Program-made: the position numbers and the translations under genes
Source: Micractinium sp. NFX-FRZ
Lineage: Eukaryota > Chlorophyta > Trebouxiophyceae > Chlorellales > Chlorellaceae
NCBI GenBank assembly: GCA_029339195.1
Contig: JAPTJF010000203.1
Coordinates: 39,230 to 103,229, forward strand
Length of the DNA: 64,000 nucleotides
Direction: 5' to 3'
Notes under the pieces: generated by a model
Databases searched by the model: none
What the model was told of the DNA's origin: nothing
The model's input: the letters and a program-made list of their open reading frames with translations, nothing else
Part shown: positions 12,539-23,729 of the stretch, piece after piece
Layout: every line of letters begins with the position of its first letter
How positions within the stretch are numbered: the first letter of the stretch is position 1

Positions 12539-13507
12539 ATGGGGCGCGGCCGGCACTTGTTCTCAATCACTCTCATATGCTGTCCTGAGCAAGCAGCCAT
12601 TTGGATTGCCCCCTCTAGCAGCCTGTGGGCCTCAGTCCGGGCTCTGCCAGCGTGGCTTTTCCCGACGGTCCGAAGCCTCTATGAAAAGCCAGCAGCTCAA
12701 CGGTTTGACAGCATGGCAACTCTCAGACACGGTAATGGTGTACATGCTCTCCATGAAGGGGTCATGACGGCAGTGCGCTTCCCCGTGTTTGTTGCGGCAG
12801 AGGGCCACACGCCTTTCCAGCAGCCATACTGGCTGCTGCCGCCGGGGGTGGAGAGGGCCTCCACCCCGGATCTGTTAGTGGTGTTGGGGTTGCTTGACCC
12901 GGCCCCTAGGAGGCGGCAGGACCATGCCATTTCCATGGTAGAGTGGTTCTGCACCTATGATGCTAACCTTATTGCTGAGTTCTTAAGGCGACGCGATGTG
13001 CAGCTCAGACACCTTGCGCTGCAGGGGCAGCTCACCGCGCCCAGTTGCGGATGGAAGGAGGTGCACCGAGAATTCCTCGGGTTGACGCACTCTGGCTACC
13101 TGACAGGCAACTTCAGAGCTGTCCTCACACAGATAGGTGTTGGGAAGGGTGCAATTACAGACATGGTTGGTAGGATTGTCCGCAGGGTTGTACAGGATTG
13201 CATGGACATCGTATGCATGCGCAAGAGGGAGCGCAGGCGCCTGCAGGCTGCACACGGCGGATTGGCTCCACCCCCGCCACAGCCCCCTCAAGACGACCCC
13301 CCGCCGCCGCAGGATGGTGACCGCAGGGGCGCCGCTGACGTGACTCGCGGCAGGAGGCCCACGACACGGGACGGTGGAGTGGCGCGTCGGCAACGCAGCC
13401 CACGAGCGCACGGCAGGAGTGTCCGGCACAAGGCGGCAGGCGGGGGTGGGAGCAACCCAGCATCAGTGAAGTACTTGGCAATACGTGAGTGCACGGCAGG
13501 AGGGTGA
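12539..13507 (+). CDS. Orphan ORF of unusual composition, possibly mobile-element derived
   Basis: An uninterrupted 322-codon frame in a genome where other genes are split every 50-400 bp. I do not recognise a family. The middle (about residues 60-230) looks like a folded, mostly helical domain rich in Leu/Arg. It includes a segment near 13075-13140 reading FLGLTHSGYLTGNFR, followed by a basic, Pro-rich and Arg-rich tail. Third codon positions are visibly less GC-biased than in the flanking genes, which suggests a recent arrival or relaxed selection. An internal in-frame ATG near 12713 is an alternative start. It could be the tail of a retroelement ORF or a lineage-specific gene. No terminal repeats or target-site duplications were found. 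Confidence 0.35.
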   Translation: MGRGRHLFSITLICCPEQAAIWIAPSSSLWASVRALPAWLFPTVRSLYEKPAAQRFDSMATLRHGNGVHALHEGVMTAVRFPVFVAAEGHTPFQQPYWLLPPGVERASTPDLLVVLGLLDPAPRRRQDHAISMVEWFCTYDANLIAEFLRRRDVQLRHLALQGQLTAPSCGWKEVHREFLGLTHSGYLTGNFRAVLTQIGVGKGAITDMVGRIVRRVVQDCMDIVCMRKRERRRLQAAHGGLAPPPPQPPQDDPPPPQDGDRRGAADVTRGRRPTTRDGGVARRQRSPRAHGRSVRHKAAGGGGSNPASVKYLAIRECTAGG

Positions 13508-13903
13508 AAGCCACGTGCTGTGGTGTGAATGCTTGGGAGTGTGCGTTCCACCCACTATTCTCGGCCAAACTCCAAATCTCCGCCCGTGTGAACAAGCGGC
13601 AAGCTGCCGGCATATAGGCAGCAAGCTTGGGGCTATCCATTCTACTATACACGGTTCAGCCTGGGCCAGTTACTGTGGCAGGGAGGGGGGAAGGGTGGTG
13701 CAGCTTGCGCAGGCCAGGGCAAGGGCACCAACTGGTTGCACCACAAGCGGCGCCAGGTGCTAGCTCACCCCCACTCAGGAGCCCTAACTCAACGAGCTCA
13801 GACCATCCTGTCCCGCGGGGCCGGGATGTCTCGTTCGATTGGTGCGCCATCAGCACTGCTTGATTCGATTGCCAGCAAGCGCAGCGACTGCTTCTGGCCC
13901 AAC

Positions 13904-16900
13904 ATGGCGCGCCACCGGCTCCAGCTTGCTAACGCGCTCCTGCTCGTTCTGCTAACATTCAACAGAGGGACACACGCAGAGCTTCTCATGGTCTACAGCA
14001 TACAGCGGCACGGTGCGCAACTTGCATTAGCCCCACGCACGATTGGGGGCCGCCGCCGCTGTCGCACTGCCGCCTCTTGCCACCCCTGGACCAACCATGA
14101 TGGCTCAGCAACGGGGCCACTGCATTTAGTTTTTTGGAACACCTGACATTCAGTCCATACATGTTATTCTGCAGGTGCACGCAACGTGCTCCCGAAATCT
14201 GCCACGCTGAAGGTGAGGGCATCACCATCACATCCGGCCAGCCGCCAGCTGGGCTGCGAGGCAGACTGCTGCTGTAATGCATGTGGCAGGCAGGCAGGCA
14301 GGCAGGCAGGCAGCTGTCGTTGGCGGTGGAGTGCCTTATATCGCGTGCCCGCCACAGCATATACATAGGCAGGTGCCATCTTTGAATTTGCGGTGCCTGC
14401 TGGCGCCACCCCATGCCGGAGTGCAGGAGAGCGATGCGGCTGGGGGCCCCACGCTGCTGCCCCAGGGGCAGCGCCAGGCTTGGGAGGCCGGTGCGGCCTT
14501 CCACGCCCGCTACCTCAACGCCAGCACGTGCGGGGAGGACGCAATCAGCACGTGCCTTGCTTCCCCCAGCACAGATGCCACAGGCAAGCACAGGCAGCGG
14601 TGGCAGCAGTGGCAGCTCAGGCAGCAACAAAGCACTCACTGTGGGGCACCGGGCAGCAGCCGAGGCGGGTGGCTTGTCTGTCAATAGCCAGCTCTGCAGC
14701 CGGCATCAGGTAGCATCCCCTTTCTGTCAATTGCCCGCATCAAGCAGCGCCCCCCATGCCTGCACAAGGTGATCATTTGCCTCGTGTGCCTCCTCGATTC
14801 GGGCGTTGATTGAACATACCAATGTCCTAGCCCCTGCCCGCCCGCCCCGCCCGCCCTGCCTGCCCGCCTGCAGCGCCCCAGTACGGCGTGGTGGCCACTG
14901 ATGCCGGCACTTTCAACAACTTCAACACACTCATTCGGGCCTCGGCGCTGGACCGTGCCATCATGACCGCCCGCTCTTTCCTGGATGCCGTCTTCCCGCC
15001 CATCCCGGAGCGTGCCACAGCAGACGCCTACCTTCCCGACGGACAGCAGGTGAGCACACCCTGAACACCTCGCTGACTCTTGGACTTCTTGGCTGTCTTG
15101 CCGAGGGGCGTGCACTGCACCGCCGCCGGTGCCCCTCTCGGCGCACCGTTCTGAGCGCCCCGCGCCCCTCCCCTGCTGCACGTGCCGCACCCCAACATCC
15201 TCCTCCCGCTGCTTGCTGGTGGCCTAAGGTGGGCAGCACTGCACTGCACAGTGTGCATGCAGGCGACGTCCCACCCCCCTTTTGATGATCCACAATGCCT
15301 CCTGTCACCATCCCCACAGCCTGACCCGCCCATCTCCCTATATCCCCCGCCACACCCCCTTGTGCCACAGGTGGTCCCTGTGTACTCGCTGCCCGAGAAC
15401 CAAAACCCAATCACCCGCGCCTACACCGCCTGCCCCGCCTACGACGCCCGCCTGGAGGCCTGGTGCGTGCGCGCGCCCGCGCTACTGCGCACCATTGCAG
15501 TTGGCGCCCTGCCGCTGCTGCACTGCCTGAAAAATGCCTCTGCTGCACTGGTGTGCTTCAATTGTGCACCACCATGCCATGCCATAGCATGTCAAGCCCG
15601 CCTGCTGGGACCTGCCGCCTTCGGGTGGTATGATGCGCATGCGTGCTTTGCACGGCCCCGCCCACTGTGCCTCCCGACGCCCCGCCCTGCCCCACCTTTC
15701 GTACATCTTTTTTCAGGTACGCTTCCGACGAATTTGCTGTCAAGGAGGCTGAGTCCCGCGCGCTGCGTGACAGCGTGGCCGCCCTGGGGGCCACCCTCAA
15801 CACCTCGCTGCAGAGCTGGTGGAACGCGTACGACGCCTTCAACGTGTACCGCACTTATGGGGTCGGCACGCCCATGCCCAATGTGACAGACCCACAGCAG
15901 CTTGAGCAGATGCAGGAGGTGAGGGGGCGGGTGGGTGTGGGTGCGAGGGCAGGCTGGGGGGGAGGTATCAGAGATGGCAGATGGAGGTGGGGAGGCGTTG
16001 TGGGAGGTGAGGTGAGGGGTTCAGGGAGCGAGGGTGGCACGCCCATTCCAGCACAGCACAGTTGCCGCGAGCCAGAGGGCAGAGCGTCGTGCCAGCTCGC
16101 CCGCCACGTGCTGCAACACTGGCAGGCCTGTTTGGCCCAGCGTCCATACCCCCTGCGCCGTGGCCTGCAACCCGCTGTCGCACCGCCACATTGTTGGACA
16201 CACACTGCTGGCTGGCGTGCCACCCACCACCATGCCTGCAGCTTGCGTTCTGGCTGGAGACGAGCAAGATGCGGTCCGGGCTAACAGGCTCCCTGCTGGC
16301 GGGGCCCCTGCTGGCCGACCTGCTGTCGTATTTGGAGGCGGCGCAGGCAGCGGTGGGTGAGGGAGGGGGCGAGGGAGGGAGGTGTGGGTTGTCTACTGCC
16401 CTCTGCACCCCTCCCTGGTGCTGAAGCTGGGCGTCACGCTCCTTGCACCACCAGTGTACCACAAGCTGCCCACCCCAAGCGGGCACTGACTCACCTGCTC
16501 CCTGGTTAAGGACTCTGCTCGCTGACCTGGCCTGGCGCTAGCTCACCAGTGAACTTGCCACCGATTCCAAAAGCTGACCCGGCCTGGCGTGCATCGTGTG
16601 TGCTGCAGCGGGCTACACCCATGAGCTTTTTTTTTTCACCCATGTATCACAAGCTCCCCACCAGAACGGGCACTGCCCGAGTACTTTCCAGTACTTCTGC
16701 CTTCTGACCTGACCTTACATGCGCCTGTGCTGCAGCTGGGCGCCAAGCTGCTGTCCCCCATGTACTACAAGCTGGTCCACCTCAGCGGGCACTACAACAC
16801 CATGCTGGGCCTGCTGGGCGCGCTGGCGCTGGACCAGCACCCCGCCACCGCCGACCTCATCTGGATCAGGTGGGTGTGCCCCGAGCACACAAACGACAGC

Positions 16901-17859
16901 TGGGTGGGTGTGAGCTATAGCATGCAGGGGGAGCTGGGCGGGCACATCTCAGGCAGGGGGTGCACCTGTGTTGAGTTGCGTGGTGTAAGCACACAGCACA
17001 CCGGCTACTGCCAACCCTCCTTTGGCTGGGGTGTGTGCAGCGGCGGCTCCCCCGGCGGTGCCCCCAAGTGACCTGAGAGTGTGATTGATGGGAACGCCGC
17101 ACCACTGCCGGCACTCGCTGGGAGGCCGCTGGCAGCCGCGGTGGGCAGGCGTTGCCGCCGCCGGCCTTGCCTGCTGCTGCCAGCACTGGTGCCGCCAGCT
17201 CCCCGCGCGCTGGGCTGCCTGTCCACAGGCCGCAAGCAAAGCGACAGGTGAACAAGCACGCGGGCCGGTCTGCCCTCTTAACTTATCTTGCCGTGCGCCG
17301 CCCCGCCCCACCCTGGCACGCATGCAGGAAGATCCCCGCCCTGGCCGCTCTGATGGCTTTCGAGCTGCACGGCAACACGTCAGCGACCCCCGCTGAGCTG
17401 GCAGTCCGTCTGGTGATGCAGGACGGGCCGGACGCCGAGTATGCAGCCGTACCGCTGCCCTGCGCCCAGGAAGGCGACGGGGCACAAGCTGTTGGGGGCC
17501 CCGGGGCCTGCACCCTGCAGGCGTTCACTGCCCTGGTGCGCCCCCTGGCTTTGGACGGCTCCACGTCCTGGTGTGATGCCTGCGACAACGGCAGCATGCA
17601 AGCCTGCCAGCTGCGCCTGGCGGAGCGCCAGCTGGCGGCAGCCAATGCCAGCCTGGCTGTCAGCGAGGCGGGGGGCGGCAGCAGCAGCGGCCTCAGCAGC
17701 GGCGCCTGGGCAGGCATTCTGGTGGGGTGCTTGGCAGCCGTTTCAGCGGTGTTTGCAGTTGTGATGGTGCTGCAGCACCGCCGGCTGCAGCGGCGGCTGC
17801 AGCAGGCCCAGTTGTTTGGCGCTCAGGCGGGGGCGGCGGCCCTGCCTCAGGCTGTGTGA
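13904..17859 (+). CDS. Histidine acid phosphatase-like type I membrane protein
   Basis: Belongs to the histidine phosphatase superfamily, clade 2 (phosphomonoester or inositol-phosphate hydrolysis by a phosphohistidine mechanism). Exons: 13904-14012, 14175-14212, 14427 to about 14590-14700 (donor unresolved), 14874-15049, 15371-15462, 15717-15918, 16242-16352, 16736-16869 and 17328-17859. A signal peptide (MARHRLQLANALLLVLLTF) begins at ATG 13904. The first two exons join in phase across the intron to make the RHGAR nucleophile motif. LLPQGQRQ (about 14460) and VVPVYSLPENQNP (15371) match family blocks. The C-terminal exon has LVMQDGPD and a hydrophobic helix (about 17700-17790) followed by a basic tail. 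The expected SAHD/HD proton-donor motif reads SGHYNT, with Tyr at 16793-16795 instead of Asp, so activity is in doubt. The protein probably faces the secretory lumen or cell surface. Confidence 0.75.
14282..14312 (+). repeat. (GGCA)n microsatellite in intron
   Basis: Seven or so GGCA units lie in the second or third intron of the phosphatase gene. The same motif recurs at 26906-26922, 27092-27110 and 56397-56418 in other introns. Confidence 0.7.
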
Positions 17860-18520
17860 GGCTGGCCCATGTGATGGCGTGCTTGCAAGATCCAGCAACG
17901 CGGTTGCTCCTCGCCTCTAATTCTCGCCTCTTTACCCGCCTACCTACCTAACGCTGCCTGACGAGGCGCGCCCTTTCTGGGACCTATGATGAAGATACCT
18001 GACAGGGTGCGCCAGCAGGACCCCGCCGCCTCCTCCTGAGTCTCCCTCACGCAGCCCTTCCTTCTTCTACTGCGCCTATTCTGTCCCATGCATGAGTGCA
18101 CTCGGGCCTTTTATCCCAGCCTTCGTTTACCTGTTCACTACCTCACGCATTACGGATTGTATTTACAGTGTTTCAATTTAATACATGCACGCCGTCGGCC
18201 CATTCACAACGCGCGCCCCGCACCACCTGTAGCAGTGCAAGTTCCCCACGTATTCATAACTTGGCTCGATCCCCACAAACAACACATGTGTACACCCGCC
18301 TGTTGTACCAAAAATCAACACCTCGTCCAGCCTACGATCCTTGCTTAAACCAGCAGGGGCTTGCTTGGGACGGTCCAAGATTGCCGGCGCCCAGCATGCT
18401 GAGCGCGGCGAGCACTGTGGCGCGGCGGTAGGCACCTCTCTGCATGCAGGCGCCCCCGCCAGAATCTCGCAACTGCGTTTAGCGCATCTGGTTATATTCA
18501 GCCCATTGAACGGCGGAGGA
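17860..18520. other. Intergenic: phosphatase 3' UTR and upstream region of the CBM20 gene
   Basis: No supported exons. GC content falls compared with the genes. The 5' UTR or a longer transit-peptide exon of the next gene may start near 18341, where an in-frame ATG exists. Confidence 0.4.
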
Positions 18521-20747
18521 ATGCTAAACTTTGCAAGCGCCCGCCCCTCTGGGCTGGTGCGGCCTGTCCGTTGCCAGTCCAGCGCAACCAAGCAGCCGCC
18601 AGCGCTCCGCCGCGTGCGCGTCAAGTTTGCGCTCCCGCTGCAGGTGGGTAGGCAGGAGACATGATGTCACCTGCGGCGCCAGTTTGGTTCAAAAGTGCAC
18701 AGCCAGGGCGCCCCAGCCGGGGTGGTCCCGCGCTTTGCGGCTGTACGTAGGCTCATGCTGAATATGAGGCCCAACTGGTGCAGCAAACACGGCGTTCAGC
18801 GTGCGCCCGCCGCCGCTGCTGAGCATGCGCCCTACCTGCCGCCGCCCCTGCTGCAGACGCGCTTTGGAGAGAGCGTGGGGCTGGTGGGCAGCTTCAACAA
18901 CTGGCAGGCCCGCAAGCCTGTACAGCTGCAGTGGAGCGAGGGCAGCCTTTGGCACGGCGAGGTGGAGATGGACGTTCCTGCCGGGTGAGCTGCTGCTGGC
19001 GCGGGATAGCGGGTGCAGCACCCACCTGCCAGAAACGCGACATGCCCGCTGCCCTGCTTGCCTGTAAATACCTTGGTTTGGACACTTGGGTGCTGGCGGT
19101 TCTCCGCCCGTCCCGCGTGCCCTTCTGCCGCGGCCCCGCCGCTGCCACCTGCGTGCAACAACAGCCACCTCGGCTCCATCTTTCCCCTTCTCTGCTCCAC
19201 CAGCTGCCATCTTCTCACCCCATGCATTCCCCGCTGCAGGCAGCCGGTGGAGTACAAGTATGTGCACCTCAGCCGCTCCGGCGAGCTCCTGAAGTGGCAG
19301 CCCTGCAGCAACCTGCGCCTGGCGCTGGACCCGAGCGAGCAGGTGGGGCAGTCGAGGGTGGAGTTTTGCACGCAGGCAGGGGTTGGGATTGCGATGTTGT
19401 TTGGGTGGTGTGCTAGGCAGGGTAGCCCAGGCAGAGGGGCGGGGCAGCTTGGCGGGGCAGACATGCGACAGGCGGTGGGGCACGCGAGGTGCTGGCAGAA
19501 GGAGCTGGCAACGGGGAAGTTGGCAGCAGCAGTTGTCAGGCCCATGGTGCTGAACTCAAGCGAGCCTGGGTCAGGGGCTGGGCGTGGGAAACTGGGCAGG
19601 CACAAGTGGAGTGACCATGGGTAGCACGATATTGGTTTGAGCAGGCAGAAGAGAGGCGGGCAGGGATGCAGGGCGGCAGGGATGTGCGGCGTGAGTGCTA
19701 GCAACAAGAGCAGGTGGGTGCAGGCAGGGCAAGCCAGCGGAGGACTTTCAAGTCTGCCACCTGCTGCCCTCCCCATCCTCCCTCATCATCATCATCTGCC
19801 CCACGCCCCTGCTGCCCTCCCCATCTGCCCTCCCCTTCTGCCCTCCCCATCTGCCCTCCCCTTCCCGTCGCATCACCCATCTGCCCCGCCCCACCCCGCC
19901 CCCTGCCCAGGGCGTGAGCGTGCTGGACGACTGGACGGGCACCTCCCGCGAGGTCAAGGCGTGGGCCCAGGAGGGCGCCACGCTGCCGGACCCCCTGCCC
20001 GCCGCGGCAGCAGCGGAGGAGGAGGAGGAGGTGGCGCACTGCTCCTCCCAGGCAACGGCGGCCTCGGTGGCGGAGCAGCTGGAGGCGCTGCAGGCCACAT
20101 GGGCGGGGGCCGAGGCAGCTGGTGCGGCCTCAGCCCGGGCGGCGCTGGCGGCGGATGGCCAGCCAGCGGCGCCGGCGGAGGAGGCCCCTGTGGCAGCGGA
20201 GGCGCCCCTGGCAGTGGAGGAGGCGGCGGTGCCAGAGGCCGAGCCTGTGCTGTCAGCTGTGGCAGACAGCGCTGCGCCTGCCCATGCGCTTGTGGCAGAG
20301 GAGGGGTGGGTGCCACCGGCGGGGGAGCAGGCGGCGGAGGCGGCGCCTGCGGGGGAGGAGCATGTTGTGGCAGCGGCGGCAGCTGAGCAGCATGTCGTGG
20401 CAGCGCTGGCGGCTGAGCCGCAGCAGGACAGCTGGGCCGAAGAGGACGCAGCTGTGGCAGTGCCGCTCGTGCCCATGGCTGCTGTGGCCAGCCGCGCTGC
20501 TGCCAGCACCACCCCTGCCAGCGCTGAGCTGGCGGACGTCAGCGAGAAGACCGCGCTGGCCGCTGCTGAGCCCGCTGTGGTTGAGCCCCGCCCGTTTGCG
20601 GCGCTGCCAGCGGGCGCCGGCATTGTCGGCCGCCTGCTGCGTCTGCTTCACATCTTTGTGCGCATGCTGGTGGCCGCGGCGGTGGTGGCCTTTGCACTGG
20701 CCGTCCTCCGGCGCCCCTGGACCGGCCTGAGGTGGGCGCTGCCCTGA
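18521..20747 (+). CDS. Plastid CBM20 starch-binding protein with C-terminal membrane anchor
   Basis: About 396 residues in four exons: 18521-18643, 18857-18984, 19240-19342 and 19911-20747, all in phase. The N-terminus (MLNFASARPSGLVRPVRCQS) looks like a chloroplast transit peptide. An in-frame ATG at 18341 would lengthen it. A CBM20 starch-binding fold follows: RVKFALPLQ, VGLVGSFNNWQ, SLWHGEVEMDVPAG, VEYKYV and LLKWQPCSNL, with the expected Trp residues for glucan stacking. The last exon encodes about 200 residues of Ala/Glu/Val/Pro-rich, acidic low-complexity sequence. It ends with a hydrophobic helix (about 20640-20710, LVAAAVVAFALAVL) and a short basic tail. This order suggests tethering of starch to a plastid membrane (thylakoid, pyrenoid tubule or envelope). 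That role is inference; no catalytic domain is present. Confidence 0.72.
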
Positions 20748-22017
20748 GGTGGGCGTGCTGCTGACCCCCACCGCAGTCGGCCTCTGGCCCATGACAGGCA
20801 CTGGAACCCTCTTATGCCAACAGCAATGCCCTGAGGTGCGCGTGCTGCTGCCCCCCGGCAGTCGGCCTGTGCCCCCCCCCCGTTCTGACAGGCAATGGAA
20901 CCCCCTCTTGCCAACAGCAGACTTAAGGTTGTTTAATGCACCTGTCTGCCTCCCTTGGAATGTCTGAATACCCCCATGATACATATATGCGCGTCCTGCT
21001 TGGATGCTGAATGAATACATAGCGCGTAGCGCCACTGCATGCCCCTCCTCCCCAGCGTTTCATGCACACACCCGGTTCACCGCTAACCCTTCAAGCCTAG
21101 CCTCATAAGGTTAGGCCTGACAATGCCACTTGTCACTTGCCCTATGCCACTTGTCTCCCCTTGTTTGCACCCTGCATGTACACAAATACACACGCCTCGA
21201 GCCTTGCACCCTGTCGTGTAAATTTAGCAAAAGCAGCCGCCAACAGGCCAGGCTGCGGGGGGGGCGCGGCAGGGAGGGGGCACAGCAGGGCATCGGCAAG
21301 GTGCCGCCCGCTGGCCATTGCTCTCCGCCGTTCTGTGTGGGCATCCCTGATTCTCACACCCGTCATACTCTCCTGCGGGGCTCGCCCTCCCGTGATGTTT
21401 CGCTTGAGTGCGCTAGGTAACATTACATGGAGCGTTGAACAAGGGGCACAGCGTTGCAGGGACAAGTAGGTGAGCGTGGTGGAGTGATGGCGAGCCGCAT
21501 CAAACAGCAGCAACAGAAGAAGCCACCTGAAAACAGGTTAAAAAAAATGCTGCGGCAGCAAGGTTGCACAGGGCCGCGGTGGAACGGATGTACATACAGC
21601 CAGAACACGTGGGGCGGACGGGCAGGTTGGTGTGGTGTGGGGGGATCAAGTGAGCGGCTTGGCATATACGCAGCTTCCCGCCGTCTGCGGCGTGGTGTCT
21701 ATCCGGCATGCTCTAATGGGGGGTGAACAAATATCCGGTGTTTGCACACAGAAGGCCCCGGGGGGCAGCATGGACAGAGATGTGCGTCCCTAGCAGGCCC
21801 AGCAGGGCCGCCGCAGTGCAGCTGTGGTCGCGGTTGTGGGGCGGGCCCTTGCCGCCGACTCCTCTCCTACCCAAGGGGGAGCAGCTCACTTCAGGCCAGT
21901 TCATGGTGTCGCTGTTCTGTAAGGCGCCCTGCGGTTGCACTCTTTGGAGCCAGCGGCCTTGACGGGCAGGGCAAGGGCTGCCGAGGGGCTGCCGCTCAGT
22001 GCAGTGGGTCGCTGTTG
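20748..22017. other. Intergenic region without supported genes
   Basis: Lower-GC sequence. An imperfect direct repeat at about 20740-20800 and 20828-20890 (variants of 'gccctgaggtgggcgtgctgct', each followed by a GTCGGCCT...GACAGGCA block) lies in the probable 3' UTR of the CBM20 gene. A TGTAA occurs at 21217-21221. No ORF here resembles a known protein. Confidence 0.4.
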
Positions 22018-22407
22018 TCAGATGCCACCTTGTCCGCCTCGGGTGGCAGTCTTGGCAGACAGGGTGCCGCTGGGCGCGCCCTCCAGCCCGCGATCGGCCT
22101 CCTCCACGTCCTCCGCAGTAAAGAAGCGCCTCCACACGGGGTGCGCTGCGGGCAGGGGCGGCGGAAGGGCGGAGAGGGAGGTGAGTGGTCAGGGATGCCT
22201 CCTCCACTTCCCCTGCTGGGAAGACGCTGTGACGCTGGGAAGACGAGGTGAGGGGCGCTTGACTGACTGTTTGATAACAAAAAAGTAGAGAGTTGGGGGA
22301 GGGCTCAGGCATGGGTCCCACCTAGCGTGTGCGGTGCGCTCACCTGTGGGTTGCCCTAATCCACAGCCCCACGGCCCTGCCAGTGGCAGCCAGGCGGAGG
22401 TCCTACC
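22018..22407 (-). CDS. Two possible terminal exons of an unrecognised minus-strand gene
   Basis: Exon 22344-22407 has an acceptor after a C-rich tract and a GTGAGC donor. It joins in phase to 22018-22145, which has a strong C/T-rich acceptor and ends in TGA. The joined peptide contains HPVWRRFFTAEDVEEADRG and a Gly-rich end. I do not recognise it and found no upstream exons. The region above overlaps the TauD-like exons on the other strand, so this may be an artefact. Confidence 0.25.
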
Positions 22408-22526
22408 CTGTGGGGGACAATAAATCAGCTGCCTGCTTCCTCTTCTTTCAGACCTCCCACTTTCCCTCAACCTCGGCTGCCAAAATGGACGCCGGCCTTG
22501 TGTTTCTGGTTCTTCCCCACTTGCAG

Positions 22527-23041
22527 GACTTTGACCAGCGGCGCCACCTGCTGCGCCTATGGCTCATCCCACACGAGGACGCCAGCCCCATCGCCGAACA
22601 GTGTGAGTTCGCTCTTCATTCAATTCAAACAAGTGGCCGCAACTCGGGCTCGCGCTCATTAACAGCTAAGCTGCCTCCCTGCGTCCGCCTACCAGCATGC
22701 ACGGATGTCACTTGCCAGCAAGGCTGCCCGCGGCAGGCCAGGCGGGGCTCATGCCGGCGGGTTATGCCAGGACCAGTGGGGCGCGCATGCCTGAACCGAC
22801 AGGCGGTGCATGCCGCATACGCCTAATAGCATGCCGGCAAGTGCCCGCAGCTCTCCCCTGCCTCCCCCTCTCCCGACGCAGACCACGGCACGATGGCAGT
22901 CACTGGCGTGACCAACGGGGGTTGTGACTGCTGCTCTCCTCTGTGCCTCCCCGTCTCCCCCCTCCGCAGGTTACGGCAAGTTGGCGAGCTCGGGGGTGAT
23001 CAAGAACGGGGTGAAGCCAAATGCCCCGCTGGAGGCGGAGT
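22527..23041 (+). pseudogene. C-terminal fragment of a TauD/TfdA-like dioxygenase
   Basis: Two exons, 22527-22602 and about 22970-23041, join in phase. They encode about 49 residues: DFDQRRHLLRLWL at the start and NAPLEAE before TGA at 23039. These match the extreme C-terminus of TauD/TfdA (clavaminate-synthase-like) Fe(II)/2-oxoglutarate oxygenases, whose ends read RRRHLLRLWL...PLDAE. The iron-binding HxD...H core, which should lie upstream, was not found within 1 kb on this strand. It is therefore most likely a truncated or displaced gene end. A degenerate copy of the last exon start sits in the intron at about 22880-22920. A distant-exon gene model cannot be excluded. Confidence 0.5.
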
Positions 23042-23729
23042 GAGGCGGCAGCAGCTGGGAGGCAGCAGCTTGGGGGCAGAGTGTTGAGCTGGCAGCAGCA
23101 GCCTTGGGGGAGCAGAAGCGCAGAGCAGTGGATGCAGTGCTCTGCCGGCGGCAGGCTTCTGCCGCGCATAAAGTAAAGTTAGGCTTCTGCCGCGCATGCA
23201 CCAGCTCCCTCCGGGGCTGCGCTCGGCTGGAACCCTTGGCACAACACTGGGGCACTGCTGATAGTACAGGTCATGTTCATAACGTGCAGCCGGCTCACTC
23301 CAGATATCTGCAATGCCTTGCACAGTGTAGCAGTGTGACCAAAAGAGACAGCGGCCATAAGCGAAAAAAGAATGAAGGAAGGGGGTCATCTGCGGAGGAC
23401 TCGTTGACAGAGGGCTCCCATGGAGAGACAACTGGTCTGGCAGAGGCAGGGCCACGTGCTGCAGCTGCCTGCCCTTGCAGCCCTTCCTGGCCTCCTCACA
23501 CCCACCCGCCCTCCCCCATGCAGCTCACCAAGTGAATTGGCTTCAACTCCAATGGCTTCAGCAGCGCCGGCTTCACCCGTGCACCGTCGCCTGCAGCTGC
23601 GGTTGCATGCCATGCGCTGATGTTGCTAGCTGACTGGGTGCCTTTGGCTTAACTTCCTGTTGGCTTCCTCATCCCCATGCCTTTGGGCTGGAACCTACCA
23701 CCAGCGCAAGCAGTGCAAGTGGAGGAGTG
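23042..23729. other. Non-coding stretch before the minisatellite
   Basis: Contains a short direct repeat of 'ttctgccgcgcat' at about 23157 and 23186. No supported exons. Confidence 0.35.
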
